Positions 42,052-52,027 of a stretch of DNA of 64,000 nt are shown here, piece after piece. Each line of letters opens with the position of its first letter. Position 1 is the first letter of the stretch. A model generated the notes under the pieces. It did not search any database, was not told the origin of the DNA, and saw only the letters and a program-made list of their open reading frames with translations. The position numbers and the translations under genes are program-made. Where the stretch lies: positions 310,001-374,000 of the forward strand of contig NZ_AUHD01000006.1 in assembly GCF_000423005.1 (NCBI RefSeq). Reading direction: 5' to 3'. This DNA is from Gelidibacter mesophilus DSM 14095. Lineage in GTDB: Bacteria > Bacteroidota > Bacteroidia > Flavobacteriales > Flavobacteriaceae.

Positions 42052-44061
42052 TTATATAGAATTCAATAAATCCTTGCTTACGATATTTGGAAGTGTAACT
42101 TTTAAATTGGGTTCAGCTTCCATGGCACGCTTTATCGCGAAAATAGCGCCATCATTTCTTGCCCAACTCCGTCTTGAAATACCGTTGTTGACATCCCAAA
42201 AAAGCATGGACTTCAAGCGTTGTTCCGCTTCTTTACTTCCATCAAGAACCATACCAAATCCTCCATTTATTACTTCTCCCCAACCAACACCGCCGCCGTT
42301 ATGAATGCTGACCCAAGTAGCGCCTCTAAAACTGTCGCCTATTACATTTTGGATCGCCATATCTGCTGTATAGCGTGAACCATCATAAATATTTGAAGTT
42401 TCACGATATGGAGAATCTGTACCTGATACATCATGGTGATCACGTCCTAAAACCACGTAACCAATTTCGTTTTTGGCAATGGCATCATTAAATGCTTTGG
42501 CTATTTTTGTGCGGCCTTGGGCATCGGCGTATAAAATCCGAGCTTGAGAACCGACTACTAATTTATTCGCTTGTGCGCCTTTAATCCATTGGATATTATC
42601 GGCCATTTGCTGTTGTATTTCTTCAGGTGAATTGGTCTTCATCTCTTCTAACACCTTACAGGCAATTTGATCTGTTTTTGCTAAATCTTCGGGTTTTCCC
42701 GAGGTGCAAACCCAGCGGAATGGTCCAAAACCATAATCAAAACACATGGGTCCCATAATATCCTGTACATAGCTCGGGAATTTGAATTCGCGTCCTAATG
42801 TCGGATTGTCGGCCATCACATCGGCTCCAGCGCGCGACGCTTCCAATAGGAAAGCATTGCCATAGTCGAAAAAGTAGGTGCCTTTTTCAGTATGTTTATT
42901 GATGGCTTTAGCATGACGGCGCAAGGTTTCCTGAACTTTTTCCTTGAAGAGCATCGGATGGTTTGCCATCATCTCATTGGCATCTTCAAACGAGATATCA
43001 ACCGGATAATAGCCGCCTGCCCACGGATTATGAAGTGAGGTTTGGTCACTTCCCAAATCGATATGAATATGATCTTGGTCAAATTTTTCCCAGACGTCAA
43101 CGATATTTCCTAAATAGGCAATAGAAACGGTTTCTTTATCAGCTTTTGCCTTTTTCACCCTAGCTACAAGTTGGTCTAAATTTGAAATCTTTTCATCGAT
43201 CCAACCTTGATCCAAGCGCACTTGTGTAATTTTTGGGTTGACTTCTGCACACACCGTAATACAACCCGCAATGGTCCCTGCTTTTGGTTGTGCCCCAGAC
43301 ATGCCGCCTAATCCTGAAGTGACGAATAGGTTTCCTTCGGGTGATTTATTTATTTTACGGAATCCGTTAAGAACCGTAATTGTGGTTCCATGAACAATGC
43401 CCTGCGGACCGATATACATATAACTTCCGGCAGTCATTTGTCCGTATTGTGTAACGCCCAGAGCATTGAATTTCTCCCAGTCGTCAGGTTTTGAATAATT
43501 CGGGATCATCATGCCATTGGTAACCACAACTCGTGGCGCTTCTTTATGACTTGGAAATAAGCCCATGGGATGTCCTGAATACATGGTCAGAGTTTGATCA
43601 TCATTCATTTCTGCCAAATATTTCATGGTCAATCGGTATTGGGCCCAATTGGAGAATACGGCGCCATTGCCGCCGTAAGTGATGAGTTCATGTGGATGTT
43701 GCGCCACGGCATAGTCGAGGTTGTTTTGAATCATTAACATGATGGCCGCTGCTTGTTTTGATTTTGCAGGATACTCATCCAAAGGTCTGGCGTACATTTT
43801 ATAATCTGGACGTAGGCGGTACATGTAAATCCTCCCGTAGGTCTCTAATTCACGTTTAAATTCTGGCAGTAACTCTGCATGCTGGCTTTGATCGAAATAA
43901 CGTAATGCATTTTGTAAGGCCAGCTTTTTTTCTTCATCAGATAAAATGTTTTTGCGTTTTGGCGCATGATTTATGTGTTCATCATAAGGTTTTGTGGGAG
44001 GTAAAACGCTTGGGATGCCTTCAAGAATTTGATCTTTAAAAGAGATGGAAGTACTTTGCAT
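42052..44061 (-). CDS. hutU: Urocanate hydratase
   Basis: Second step of histidine breakdown, converting urocanate to imidazolone propionate with bound NAD+. The 669-residue length is of the longer form seen in Bacteroidota (the gammaproteobacterial one is near 557). Motifs include GGNGAVFSNWAQYRLTMKYL, TSGLGGMSGAQPKA, CFDYGFGPFRWVC and SIHNGGGVGWGE. The other hut genes are not in the window. It overlaps the upstream DUF5522 gene by one base. Confidence 0.95.
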   Translation of the reverse strand: MQSTSISFKDQILEGIPSVLPPTKPYDEHINHAPKRKNILSDEEKKLALQNALRYFDQSQHAELLPEFKRELETYGRIYMYRLRPDYKMYARPLDEYPAKSKQAAAIMLMIQNNLDYAVAQHPHELITYGGNGAVFSNWAQYRLTMKYLAEMNDDQTLTMYSGHPMGLFPSHKEAPRVVVTNGMMIPNYSKPDDWEKFNALGVTQYGQMTAGSYMYIGPQGIVHGTTITVLNGFRKINKSPEGNLFVTSGLGGMSGAQPKAGTIAGCITVCAEVNPKITQVRLDQGWIDEKISNLDQLVARVKKAKADKETVSIAYLGNIVDVWEKFDQDHIHIDLGSDQTSLHNPWAGGYYPVDISFEDANEMMANHPMLFKEKVQETLRRHAKAINKHTEKGTYFFDYGNAFLLEASRAGADVMADNPTLGREFKFPSYVQDIMGPMCFDYGFGPFRWVCTSGKPEDLAKTDQIACKVLEEMKTNSPEEIQQQMADNIQWIKGAQANKLVVGSQARILYADAQGRTKIAKAFNDAIAKNEIGYVVLGRDHHDVSGTDSPYRETSNIYDGSRYTADMAIQNVIGDSFRGATWVSIHNGGGVGWGEVINGGFGMVLDGSKEAEQRLKSMLFWDVNNGISRRSWARNDGAIFAIKRAMEAEPNLKVTLPNIVSKDLLNSI

Positions 44062-44222
44062 TAGTTTGTTTTTAATTTTTTCTTATCAAAACCATAAGGG
44101 CAATGTCTGCATCCACTTTCGCAACAATAACCACGTTTAAGTAGGTATTGTGCAGTGAAACAACGGTAGCCTTCAGGTGTCAAATAATAATCGCCTTCTT
44201 CAAGAGGCACAATTTTCTTCAT
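44061..44222 (-). CDS. DUF5522 small Cys-rich protein
   Basis: A 53-residue protein whose second half has the CxxxCRHCPYGF signature (CCESGCRHCPYGFDKKK), a likely metal-binding site. I use the ATG at 44222, as the longer ORF start at 44291 lies before the -7 box. Its stop overlaps the hutU ATG (TAATG), so they are translated together. Function unknown. Confidence 0.75.
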   Translation of the reverse strand: MKKIVPLEEGDYYLTPEGYRCFTAQYLLKRGYCCESGCRHCPYGFDKKKLKTN

Positions 44223-44229
44223 AGTATCA

Positions 44230-44237
44230 CAAAGATA
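44230..44237 (-). promoter_or_regulatory. -7 box before DUF5522-hutU
   Basis: TATCTTTG on the minus strand, 7 bases before the ATG at 44222; suggests a leaderless transcript. No TTG at -33 spacing. Confidence 0.4.
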
Positions 44238-44329
44238 GTGTAAATTCGAGAAAATATTCCTTGACGCAATGGCAAGGTTTATGGTTTCCATAATTTACGG
44301 AATCTAAACGAATTTGAGGTTTTATACCT

Positions 44330-44653
44330 ATGATATTAGTTTCAAAATACATCATCCCTAACGGTTTTATAGGCATAACCTTGTTTCCGTTTATTTTTGT
44401 AAAGCATGCGCAGCTCAAACATAATAAGGTTTTGGTCAATCATGAGCGCATTCACTTAAAACAACAACTGGAATTGTTAATCCTTCCTTTTTTTATGTGG
44501 TATTGGGTAGAGTTTTTATTCCGCTATTTACATTATAAAGATTGGCATCAAGCCTATCGGAACATCTCTTTTGAACGTGAGTGCTATCAAAACGAACAGC
44601 ATTTAGAATATCTTAAAAACCGCAAATTTTGGAGTTTTTTGAAATATCTTTGA
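44330..44653 (+). CDS. Small protein with HExxH-type motif, unknown
   Basis: A 107-residue protein with hydrophobic segments at about 10-25 and 48-65 and the tetrad HERIH at 38-42, just where a zinc-dependent peptidase would place its ligands (NHERIHLKQQLELL). A third ligand cannot be assigned. Five bases precede the next start, so it is coupled to the PLP enzyme. I do not recognise a named family. Confidence 0.7.
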   Translation: MILVSKYIIPNGFIGITLFPFIFVKHAQLKHNKVLVNHERIHLKQQLELLILPFFMWYWVEFLFRYLHYKDWHQAYRNISFERECYQNEQHLEYLKNRKFWSFLKYL

Positions 44654-44657
44654 GGCC

Positions 44658-45569
44658 ATGAATTTTAAAGTCCATCTCTCAAAAAACCAATGCTTAAACT
44701 TGGATTTCAATTCCAATCACCTGGTTTGTGTTAAAAGGGAAGATCTCATTCATCCCTATATCTCCGGTAACAAATACCGAAAATTAAAATACAATCTGGC
44801 ACAGGCAAAAACTGAAGGTAAAGAGGTCTTGGCTACTTTTGGAGGTGCTTTTTCAAACCATATTGCTGCCGTTGCTGCTGTTGGAAAGGAGTTTGGTTTT
44901 AAAACTATTGGCGTGATAAGAGGTGAGGAGTTGGTTGATAAAATTGAGGGTAATCCTACCTTGAAATTCGCCAGAAGTTGTGACATGCAGTTTAAATTTG
45001 TGACTAGAGAGGCCTTTAGAAATAAAATTTCCGAAGATTTTATTCAGGATCTTCAACGCGAATTTGGCGACTTCTATCTCATTCCAGAAGGCGGTACCAA
45101 TGATTTGGCTATTAAAGGCTGTGAGGAAATCCTGACCAATGAAGATGAGAAATTTGACTATATCTGTTGTTCAGTTGGGACTGGAGGCACCATTTCTGGA
45201 ATTATCAACGCCTCAAAACCAGATCAGAAGGTTCTAGGATTTCCTGCATTAAAAGGTGACTTTTTGCAAGAAGAAATTAGTAAGTTTGCCAAAAATTCAA
45301 ACTGGCAACTCATCACTGACTATCATTTTGGGGGATATGCTAAAATAAATCCCAAATTAATTGGTTTTATGAATCAGTTTAAGAGCGATTATGGCATTCC
45401 GCTCGATCCTATTTATACTGGAAAACTGCTATTTGGCGTAATGGATTTGTTGAGCAAAGGATATTTTCCTGAGCATTCAAAAATATTGGTCATTCATACT
45501 GGCGGTTTACAGGGGATTTCTGGAATGAATGAATTATTGAAAATAAAGAAATGGCCTTTAATTAGTTAA
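44658..45569 (+). CDS. PLP-dependent deaminase/D-cysteine desulfhydrase-family protein
   Basis: A 303-residue fold-type II PLP enzyme related to ACC deaminase and D-cysteine desulfhydrase. The PLP lysine is in SGNKYRKLKYN (Lys39), the phosphate loop is near SVGTGGTISG, and QGISGMNEL near the end. Substrate is not predictable. The short upstream ORF and the downstream glucosaminidase are within eight bases, so an operon. Confidence 0.88.
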   Translation: MNFKVHLSKNQCLNLDFNSNHLVCVKREDLIHPYISGNKYRKLKYNLAQAKTEGKEVLATFGGAFSNHIAAVAAVGKEFGFKTIGVIRGEELVDKIEGNPTLKFARSCDMQFKFVTREAFRNKISEDFIQDLQREFGDFYLIPEGGTNDLAIKGCEEILTNEDEKFDYICCSVGTGGTISGIINASKPDQKVLGFPALKGDFLQEEISKFAKNSNWQLITDYHFGGYAKINPKLIGFMNQFKSDYGIPLDPIYTGKLLFGVMDLLSKGYFPEHSKILVIHTGGLQGISGMNELLKIKKWPLIS

Positions 45570-45576
45570 GTTATCT

Positions 45577-46416
45577 ATGAAATTTAGTCTGAGAATAATA
45601 ATGGTTTTAATCGTGGCTTTAATCCTAGCTAGTTGTGGGGGAAAGAAACGCATTGTCACTAAAAAGAAAAATGCTAGAACAAAAACTGAACGTGTTGTGA
45701 GAGATGACCGCACTTCAATTCCATTGGAGGATCAGTCTAAAGAGGTGGCTCCTGTGGTCGCTGTTCCGAAGCCTTCGAACAACTTAAATATTACTGAAAT
45801 TTATATTGCGACTTACGGTGAAATAGCCAAAAATAACATGCGAGCGCACAAAATCCCTGCTAGTATCACTTTGGCACAAGGCATTTTAGAGTCAGGTTCA
45901 GGAAGAGGACGACTGGCGGTGGAAGGCAATAATCATTTTGGAATCAAATGCCATGGATGGTCCGGAGATAAAATTTATCATGACGATGATGCTTCTCAAG
46001 AATGTTTTCGGAAATATAGACATGCTGAACAATCTTTTGAGGACCATTCTCAATTTTTAACATCACGCGGTCGCTATGCTAAACTATTTGAACTAGATGG
46101 CGATGATTATGAAGCTTGGGCCAAAGGTTTAAGAGCAGCTGGTTATGCGACGGATCGAAAATATCCGGATAAATTGATCAGTTTGATAGAGCGTTTTCAA
46201 TTGTATAAGTATGATCAGGAAGTGCTAGGATCGACCAGGTCAAAACCGCGAAGGACTGAGGTTCCTTCCCATCTTACTCATAAAGTAGTTCAGGGCGATA
46301 CGATGTATTCCCTTTCGAGACGCTATAATATTTCCGTGAATGAATTACAGAAAATGAACGGAATGAGAAATAGCAATTTACAAATAGGTCAAATTCTAAT
46401 AATAAAAGACAATTAG
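45577..46416 (+). CDS. Peptidoglycan N-acetylglucosaminidase lipoprotein with LysM
   Basis: Lipobox ILASCGG (Cys20), Lys/Arg-rich linker, glucosaminidase domain (about 70-215; SITLAQGILESGSGRGRLAVEGNNHFGIK, WAKGLRAAGYATD), and one C-terminal LysM (about 230-278). It hydrolyses peptidoglycan at the outer-membrane periplasmic face. In a tight run with the PLP enzyme before and hemL after (three bases). Confidence 0.92.
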   Translation: MKFSLRIIMVLIVALILASCGGKKRIVTKKKNARTKTERVVRDDRTSIPLEDQSKEVAPVVAVPKPSNNLNITEIYIATYGEIAKNNMRAHKIPASITLAQGILESGSGRGRLAVEGNNHFGIKCHGWSGDKIYHDDDASQECFRKYRHAEQSFEDHSQFLTSRGRYAKLFELDGDDYEAWAKGLRAAGYATDRKYPDKLISLIERFQLYKYDQEVLGSTRSKPRRTEVPSHLTHKVVQGDTMYSLSRRYNISVNELQKMNGMRNSNLQIGQILIIKDN

Positions 46417-46419
46417 TTC

Positions 46420-47706
46420 ATGTTATATCAACGCAGTAGTAGTTTATTTAAGGAAGCAGAAAAAGTGATTCCGGGTGGTGTCAATTCACCCGTAAGAGCA
46501 TTTGGAGCCGTAGGTGGGACACCTATTTTTGCTAAATCAGCCAAAGGTGCTTATGTCCATGACGAAGATGGAAACACCTATATTGATTATATCAATTCTT
46601 GGGGTCCAATGATTCTTGGTCACGCATTTGAACCGGTTGTGGCCGCAGTTATTGAAAAGGCTAAACAAGGCACTTCTTTCGGGATGCCAACAGCCATAGA
46701 AACGGGGATTGCTAAATTGGCAATTTCTATGGTGCCGAATGTCGACAAAATAAGATTCGTCAATTCAGGTACTGAGGCTTGTATGAGTGCGGTACGATTG
46801 GCTCGTGGTTATACCAAAAAGGATAAAATAATTAAGTTTTCTGGGTGCTATCATGGGCATAGTGATGCGTTCTTGATTGCGGCCGGTTCTGGCGCCATTA
46901 CTTTTGGTACGCCTAATAGTCCTGGGGTAACTCAAGGCACGGCAAAAGATACGCTGTTAGCAAAGTTTAATGATATTGCAAATGTCACACAATTAGTGGA
47001 ATCTAACAAAGGTGAGATTGCCTGTATTATTATAGAACCTGTGGCAGGAAATATGGGGTGTATTCCACCAAAGGATAATTTCTTGCAAAAACTGAGATCT
47101 TTATGTGATAAACATGAAATCCTCTTGATATTTGATGAGGTCATGACCGGATTCAGATTGGCTGCAGGGGGCGCTCAAGAATTATATAAAGTGAATGCGG
47201 ATATTGTATGCTTCGGAAAGGTAATTGGCGGTGGTTTACCTGTTGGAGCCTTTGCCGCCCGAAATGAAATTATGGATTATTTGGCGCCACTTGGTCCCGT
47301 ATACCAAGCAGGGACGTTAAGTGGCAATCCATTGGCCATGGCTGCCGGCCTAGCCATGTTGCAGCATTTGAACAACGATAACTCAGTTTTTAGCCGTTTA
47401 GCCGAGAAAACAGAATATTTACACCAAGGAATGGCGAAAGCACTTCAGGAAAATAAAGTGAATCATACCATCAACAGAATGGGGTCTATGATTTCCATTC
47501 ATTTTGAAGCACATGAAGTGTATGATTTTGAAACTGCTGCAAATGCAAATAATGAGTCTTTTAAACGCTTCTTTCACGGCATGCTTAAAGAAGGTGTTTA
47601 CATTGCACCAAGTGCTTTTGAGACCTGGTTTATTAGTGATGCGCTAAGTTATGAAGATTTGGATACCACTATTAAAGCGGTAGAAAAGGTCAGTAAAAAC
47701 CTATAG
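46420..47706 (+). CDS. hemL: Glutamate-1-semialdehyde 2,1-aminomutase
   Basis: Makes 5-aminolevulinate for haem by the C5 route, in the cytosol. The 428-residue length is normal. Catalytic PLP Lys267 in [15 protein letters not shown], plus [10 protein letters not shown] at the N-terminus and [16 protein letters not shown] near 115-130. Last gene of the run that begins at 44330. No obvious terminator apart from a GGAGGTTCC/GGAATTTCC-type hairpin near 47731. Confidence 0.96.
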   Translation: MLYQRSSSLFKEAEKVIPGGVNSPVRAFGAVGGTPIFAKSAKGAYVHDEDGNTYIDYINSWGPMILGHAFEPVVAAVIEKAKQGTSFGMPTAIETGIAKLAISMVPNVDKIRFVNSGTEACMSAVRLARGYTKKDKIIKFSGCYHGHSDAFLIAAGSGAITFGTPNSPGVTQGTAKDTLLAKFNDIANVTQLVESNKGEIACIIIEPVAGNMGCIPPKDNFLQKLRSLCDKHEILLIFDEVMTGFRLAAGGAQELYKVNADIVCFGKVIGGGLPVGAFAARNEIMDYLAPLGPVYQAGTLSGNPLAMAAGLAMLQHLNNDNSVFSRLAEKTEYLHQGMAKALQENKVNHTINRMGSMISIHFEAHEVYDFETAANANNESFKRFFHGMLKEGVYIAPSAFETWFISDALSYEDLDTTIKAVEKVSKNL

Positions 47707-47785
47707 GCTTCATTCGATTTATTAAAAAAGGGGAGGTTCCAATTCGGAATTTCCCGTTGTATTTTTTGAAAGTTACGATTATAAA

Positions 47786-48268
47786 TTATTGGTTTGTCTT
47801 TTGCTTAGGCACCGCATCTTTTCTATGCTGAGAACGCTTGTGGTGTTTTTTGCTTTTATGACCGCTTTTTTCTTTCATTTGGTCCCATTTTTCATATTGT
47901 TCTGAAGATAAAATACCTTTCATTTTTCTTTTCATTTCAATTTGTTGATCCAATCTGGCGTTTGCCATTTTAAAACGCTTCTCTTTTGACACGCTCTTAT
48001 TTTCATCCTTTTCTTTGGCTTGTAAATAGGCTTCTTTTTGACCTTTTTTCAATTTGGCGTTGTCCAAGTAAATTGCAGAAATTTCTTTCTGTTGCTTTTC
48101 GTTTAAATCAAGGTTCAAGGTCAACTTCTTAGTTTGAAGTTCTGCCATCTGTTCTGGTGAGTAGTCCATTTTTGTGGCCATGCGCTGTTTTTTTAGGTCT
48201 CTTTTTTGTTCTTGTGCAGAAGCTTGCATGGTTGCAAATGCAATCAGAATCATTATCAAATTTTTCAT
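47786..48268 (-). CDS. Spy/CpxP-like periplasmic protein
   Basis: A 160-residue exported protein with signal peptide (MKNLIMILIAFATMQASAQ) and long helices bearing the LTxxQ-like pattern (YSPEQMAELQTKKLTLNLDLNEKQQKEISAIYLDN and LSSEQYEKWDQMKEK). The tail is very basic and His-rich. Probably a periplasmic chaperone or metal/stress sensor in style of Spy. It is convergent with hemL. Confidence 0.75.
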   Translation of the reverse strand: MKNLIMILIAFATMQASAQEQKRDLKKQRMATKMDYSPEQMAELQTKKLTLNLDLNEKQQKEISAIYLDNAKLKKGQKEAYLQAKEKDENKSVSKEKRFKMANARLDQQIEMKRKMKGILSSEQYEKWDQMKEKSGHKSKKHHKRSQHRKDAVPKQKTNQ

Positions 48269-48417
48269 AGTTCTGTTTGTTAAAAGTTATAGTACTATGA
48301 CTGACAATTAGATAAAAAGTTTAAAGCTTGGAGGTTTCAATTTTAATTTTCCTGGTACCCCATGGGTTTTTAAATATTGAATCGTTTATTACAACCTCGG
48401 AAAAAGTATTTAACTAA

Positions 48418-48446
48418 AAATGCTTCAAGAATTCCTGAAGCATTTT
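48418..48446. terminator. Terminator of the metalloprotease gene
   Basis: ATGCTTCA (48420-48427) pairs with TGAAGCAT (48436-48443) with 8-base loop, flanked by A5 and T7. Confidence 0.8.
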
Positions 48447-48469
48447 TTTATAAATATCAAAATGAGTTG

Positions 48470-50968
48470 TTAGCTCTTCGGATTCAATATCGCATCAATG
48501 CGTTCTAAAGCATCACTTAAATGAATTTTACTCATTGGGTCGCTTGTTCGTGCCAATCCTGATTTGATCATGCTTTCTAAGGATTTCAATTCGGCTCTTG
48601 TGACCGCTCTGATATCCGACTGACTCACATCTACGTTAGTTCTTGAAACATAACGTCTGAACTGTGCTGGGACTGGTGTTTGATCTTTGGTCATCAAATA
48701 AGCCATTCTATCAATATAACCACGTTGAAGATTTCTTCTGTAAGCGTCTATCGGCTTCCCGCTATTGAGCTCACTAAAAATCCCTTTGCGTAAATCTTGC
48801 ATCATGGCCAATAAGCCGTAGGCGTCTTTACCGTATATGGCTTCATTTTCACTCATACGCTGCATTCTTCCAAAATCGAGAATATTATCAAGTGTTCTGG
48901 TTTGCGTTCCGCGGATTCGCTCTAGGCTACCGTCAAATTCAATCTTATTAAAAATCTCGTTGTCCAAAAGCCATTCTGGAGTAGCAAACAATTCTTTTTG
49001 AAGGAATTGTAAGGCCTCTTTTTGTTTGGCTTTGTCAACAGGGGTGTAAACCGCACCTTCTTGGTCGTAGGTTTTGTAAATTTCATAAACCCCACCAATA
49101 TTGGCAGTAACATGGCCCATATAACGATTGTATTGACCTAGAACTTCGCCGTACATAGTTCCTAAGTCATCATAATCTTTACCGTCTTCTGCAGTCCATT
49201 CTATAAGTTTTGGAACGATTCGTTTTAAATTGGCAATACCATAGGCACTTGCTTTCATGGCATCATCACCTAAATCTTCTGTTTGAGAACTTGGGTCGAT
49301 TACACCACCACTTTGCTGTTTTCCAAAACGATACATAGGGTCTCCGGCATGCTTTAAAATCCAGCTATCCAAGGTTTTCTTTTCGTCTTCTGGGGTTTGC
49401 GCATCCAAAATTGGACGGTAACCCCATGCAATGGCATATTTATCGTAAATACCAATATTTGGCATTAGAGCCACACCTTCATCACCTGGCTGTGCCACAT
49501 AATTGAAACGCGCGTAATCCATTATAGATGGGGCGGTTCCGTATTTTTTAGTAAACTCTGCATTACGTAGATCGTCCACTTTGTAAGCAGCACTGCTTCC
49601 CATATTATGAGGTAAGCCTATAGTATGTCCAACTTCGTGCGAAGACACAAAACGAATTAATCTACCCATAATGTCATCTTTAAACTTGACGCTTTGAGCA
49701 TCTGTGTTGATGGCTGCTGTTTGCACAAAAAACCAGTTGCGCAATAAGGTCATCACATTGTGGTACCAATTGATATCACTCTCCAATATCTCACCACTTC
49801 TTGGGTCACTGACGTGAGGGCCGTTTGCATTTGGTATGGGAGAAGCCAAATAACGCACAACTGAATAACGGATATCTTCAGGGCTCCACTCTGGATCTTC
49901 TTCAACGGTAGGTGGGTCTTTGGCGATTATTGCATTTTTAAATCCAGCAGCTTCAAAGGCCACTTGCCAATCTTCAATACCTTCTTTGATGTATTTACGC
50001 CATTGCTCAGGAGTGGCTCTATCTATATAATAAACGATTGGTTTCTTTGGTTCTACTAATTCACCACGCTTAAATTTCTCTATGTCTTCATCCTTAACTT
50101 CTAGGCGCCATCTGTCTAAGTACGTTACTTTCTTACTTTCATGGGCATCCAAACCATAATCTATTTGTCCGCTTGTAAACCAACCTACACGCTGATCAAA
50201 TATTCTGCGTTTCATTGGTTCCTTAGGCAAAAGAACCATAGAGTTGCTGAGTTCTATTGAAATAGCACCACTGGTTGCATTGGAAGGGGGTTCACTTGCA
50301 TTGTAGGTTTTTACATGGCGTGTTTCAATGTTCAATGGGTAACTTTTGATACTTTCAATATAGGATAGGTCAGCATCTAAGCGCGTTACTTTATATTGCT
50401 TTCTGCTTCGTTCTGGTAAGCCTAAAGGTTTCACATCTTTATTATATAAATCAGAGACATCAATGACTGTGGTCAATGAGTCTTTTCCGAAAGCTTTTAT
50501 AGGAAAGCTAAATAGAACCGGCTCAAAATTGGAATTGACAACAGCTTCATGTACCGGAAGGGTGTCATTGGCAACAACGCTGTGCGAAACCATGCGTAGC
50601 AATACTTTTTTATCTTTTTTTTGCCACCGTAAAACTTGCTCACCTTGTTTGCCACCACCAAAACCTAAGCCACTGGCAGTTTTAGCAATACGTGTCACCA
50701 TAAGCATTTCACGTTCAAATAATGAATCAGGAATTTCATAAAAGTAAGCCTCGTCTATTTTATGAACCGTAAATAACCCTGGATCAGTTTTAGCCTCTTT
50801 AGTAATGACTTTATTGTAAGGCTGGATGTCATTTTTTCCAGGTTTTTTTGCGGCATCTGAATTGGCGCTAGCGGTAGATGATGCTTTGGACGCTTTTTTT
50901 GTTGTTGAACAAGACACAACTAAAAGAAAAGATGCCAAAAACATTACGCTTAAGGAGATTTTTTTCAA
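48470..50968 (-). CDS. Zinc-dependent metalloprotease lipoprotein (DUF5117/DUF5118 type)
   Basis: An 832-residue lipoprotein: lipobox VVSCS (Cys20), low-complexity Ala/Ser/Lys linker, DUF5118-like then DUF5117-like regions, a central catalytic stretch with HEVGHTIGLPH (HExxHxxGxxH, metzincin motif), and a C-terminal helical part. The motif predicts an active secreted or surface zinc protease. Substrate unknown. Monocistronic with clear terminator. Confidence 0.92.
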   Translation of the reverse strand: MKKISLSVMFLASFLLVVSCSTTKKASKASSTASANSDAAKKPGKNDIQPYNKVITKEAKTDPGLFTVHKIDEAYFYEIPDSLFEREMLMVTRIAKTASGLGFGGGKQGEQVLRWQKKDKKVLLRMVSHSVVANDTLPVHEAVVNSNFEPVLFSFPIKAFGKDSLTTVIDVSDLYNKDVKPLGLPERSRKQYKVTRLDADLSYIESIKSYPLNIETRHVKTYNASEPPSNATSGAISIELSNSMVLLPKEPMKRRIFDQRVGWFTSGQIDYGLDAHESKKVTYLDRWRLEVKDEDIEKFKRGELVEPKKPIVYYIDRATPEQWRKYIKEGIEDWQVAFEAAGFKNAIIAKDPPTVEEDPEWSPEDIRYSVVRYLASPIPNANGPHVSDPRSGEILESDINWYHNVMTLLRNWFFVQTAAINTDAQSVKFKDDIMGRLIRFVSSHEVGHTIGLPHNMGSSAAYKVDDLRNAEFTKKYGTAPSIMDYARFNYVAQPGDEGVALMPNIGIYDKYAIAWGYRPILDAQTPEDEKKTLDSWILKHAGDPMYRFGKQQSGGVIDPSSQTEDLGDDAMKASAYGIANLKRIVPKLIEWTAEDGKDYDDLGTMYGEVLGQYNRYMGHVTANIGGVYEIYKTYDQEGAVYTPVDKAKQKEALQFLQKELFATPEWLLDNEIFNKIEFDGSLERIRGTQTRTLDNILDFGRMQRMSENEAIYGKDAYGLLAMMQDLRKGIFSELNSGKPIDAYRRNLQRGYIDRMAYLMTKDQTPVPAQFRRYVSRTNVDVSQSDIRAVTRAELKSLESMIKSGLARTSDPMSKIHLSDALERIDAILNPKS

Positions 50969-51100
50969 AATGTTAGGAGTTTAGAAAATTAAAAAAGTGA
51001 AAATACGCAATACCTTACATTACTAAAGGTCTACGAAATGTTTTAAGTTTTTTTTAACTATTGAAAGAGAGCCTTCAATAAGAAAAAATAACTTTACAGA

Positions 51101-52027
51101 CTACTGTTTAAAATGTCCCACAAGCATCGCATGGTCTGAAACATCATAATATATTTTTTGAAGAAGAATTGGAGCTATGGGTTTAAGGACATAAATTTGG
51201 TCAATTTCAAGCAATGGAATGCCAAATGGCCATGTTGCACTAAAACCTTGTCCATAGTTATGGAAACTTGTATAATCAAGTTCATAATTCCTGAAATGAA
51301 CACTTTCATAGGGCGTGTTAAAATCGCCAACTATAAGATCAGAATTTCTTTCAGAAACTAATTGTAATATGGTTTCTAAGGTTTTCCGTTTATCCATTCC
51401 TGGATCTTGAAAAGTGTCAGTAAACGCAATTAGAATGGGACCACTCTTTAGTTGGGCTTCTACAAAATTGATGTCATAATTCTGTTCTTCAATAATATAA
51501 GTGATCTTTTCTATAGTTCCTTTAATGCCAATCAACATATCACCTTCCAGTATTCGGAATTCATAAGCAGGAAAAGCTTTTGAGAGCTGCTGAATGTCTT
51601 GTGAGGACGCGTTTTCTGTCTCGGCTAGAGCGATAATATCTGGTGCGATATGCTTGATGTTTTCCGAAAGAAAATCCAAATGGATTGTTGCTCTATTTGC
51701 AGCGTTCCAAAAAATAACAGAAGTTGCGTCACGAGGGATTTCGACAGTTTTTGGAAAGAAATAGGCATTGTTGATCCAGATACCTGTCAAGCCCAAGGTC
51801 ATACATACGAATAAGATAAAATAAGCCTTAGGTCTGAAAAATAAAATAGTAATGATAATGCCTCCCATTATTAATATGGGCAGCGGAAAGGCATAAAAAG
51901 GAATTTGGAAAAACCGGAAATGATCCTTTAAAATAAAATGTATAATCAACAAGGGCATGTATACAAGTAATGCACATGCCCTTATTATGAATAAAAAAAT
52001 TTTGGCGATTTTATACAAGAGATACAA
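51101..52027 (-). CDS. Endonuclease/exonuclease/phosphatase-family membrane protein
   Basis: A 308-residue protein with three hydrophobic segments in the first 90 residues, then an EEP-fold domain with VIFWNAAN, IALAETEN, VGDFNTPY and a final SDHAMLVG motif. These hold the Asn, Glu, Asp and His expected for catalysis. The substrate could be a nucleic acid or lipid phosphate. The start overlaps the end of lysS by 17 bases, so they are coupled. Confidence 0.85.
   Translation of the reverse strand: MYLLYKIAKIFLFIIRACALLVYMPLLIIHFILKDHFRFFQIPFYAFPLPILIMGGIIITILFFRPKAYFILFVCMTLGLTGIWINNAYFFPKTVEIPRDATSVIFWNAANRATIHLDFLSENIKHIAPDIIALAETENASSQDIQQLSKAFPAYEFRILEGDMLIGIKGTIEKITYIIEEQNYDINFVEAQLKSGPILIAFTDTFQDPGMDKRKTLETILQLVSERNSDLIVGDFNTPYESVHFRNYELDYTSFHNYGQGFSATWPFGIPLLEIDQIYVLKPIAPILLQKIYYDVSDHAMLVGHFKQ

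Noticed and set aside
51060-51079. Terminator ATTGAA/TTCAAT after the EEP gene
   Set aside because: The minus-strand stem is followed by A residues, not a T run, and is only six pairs long.
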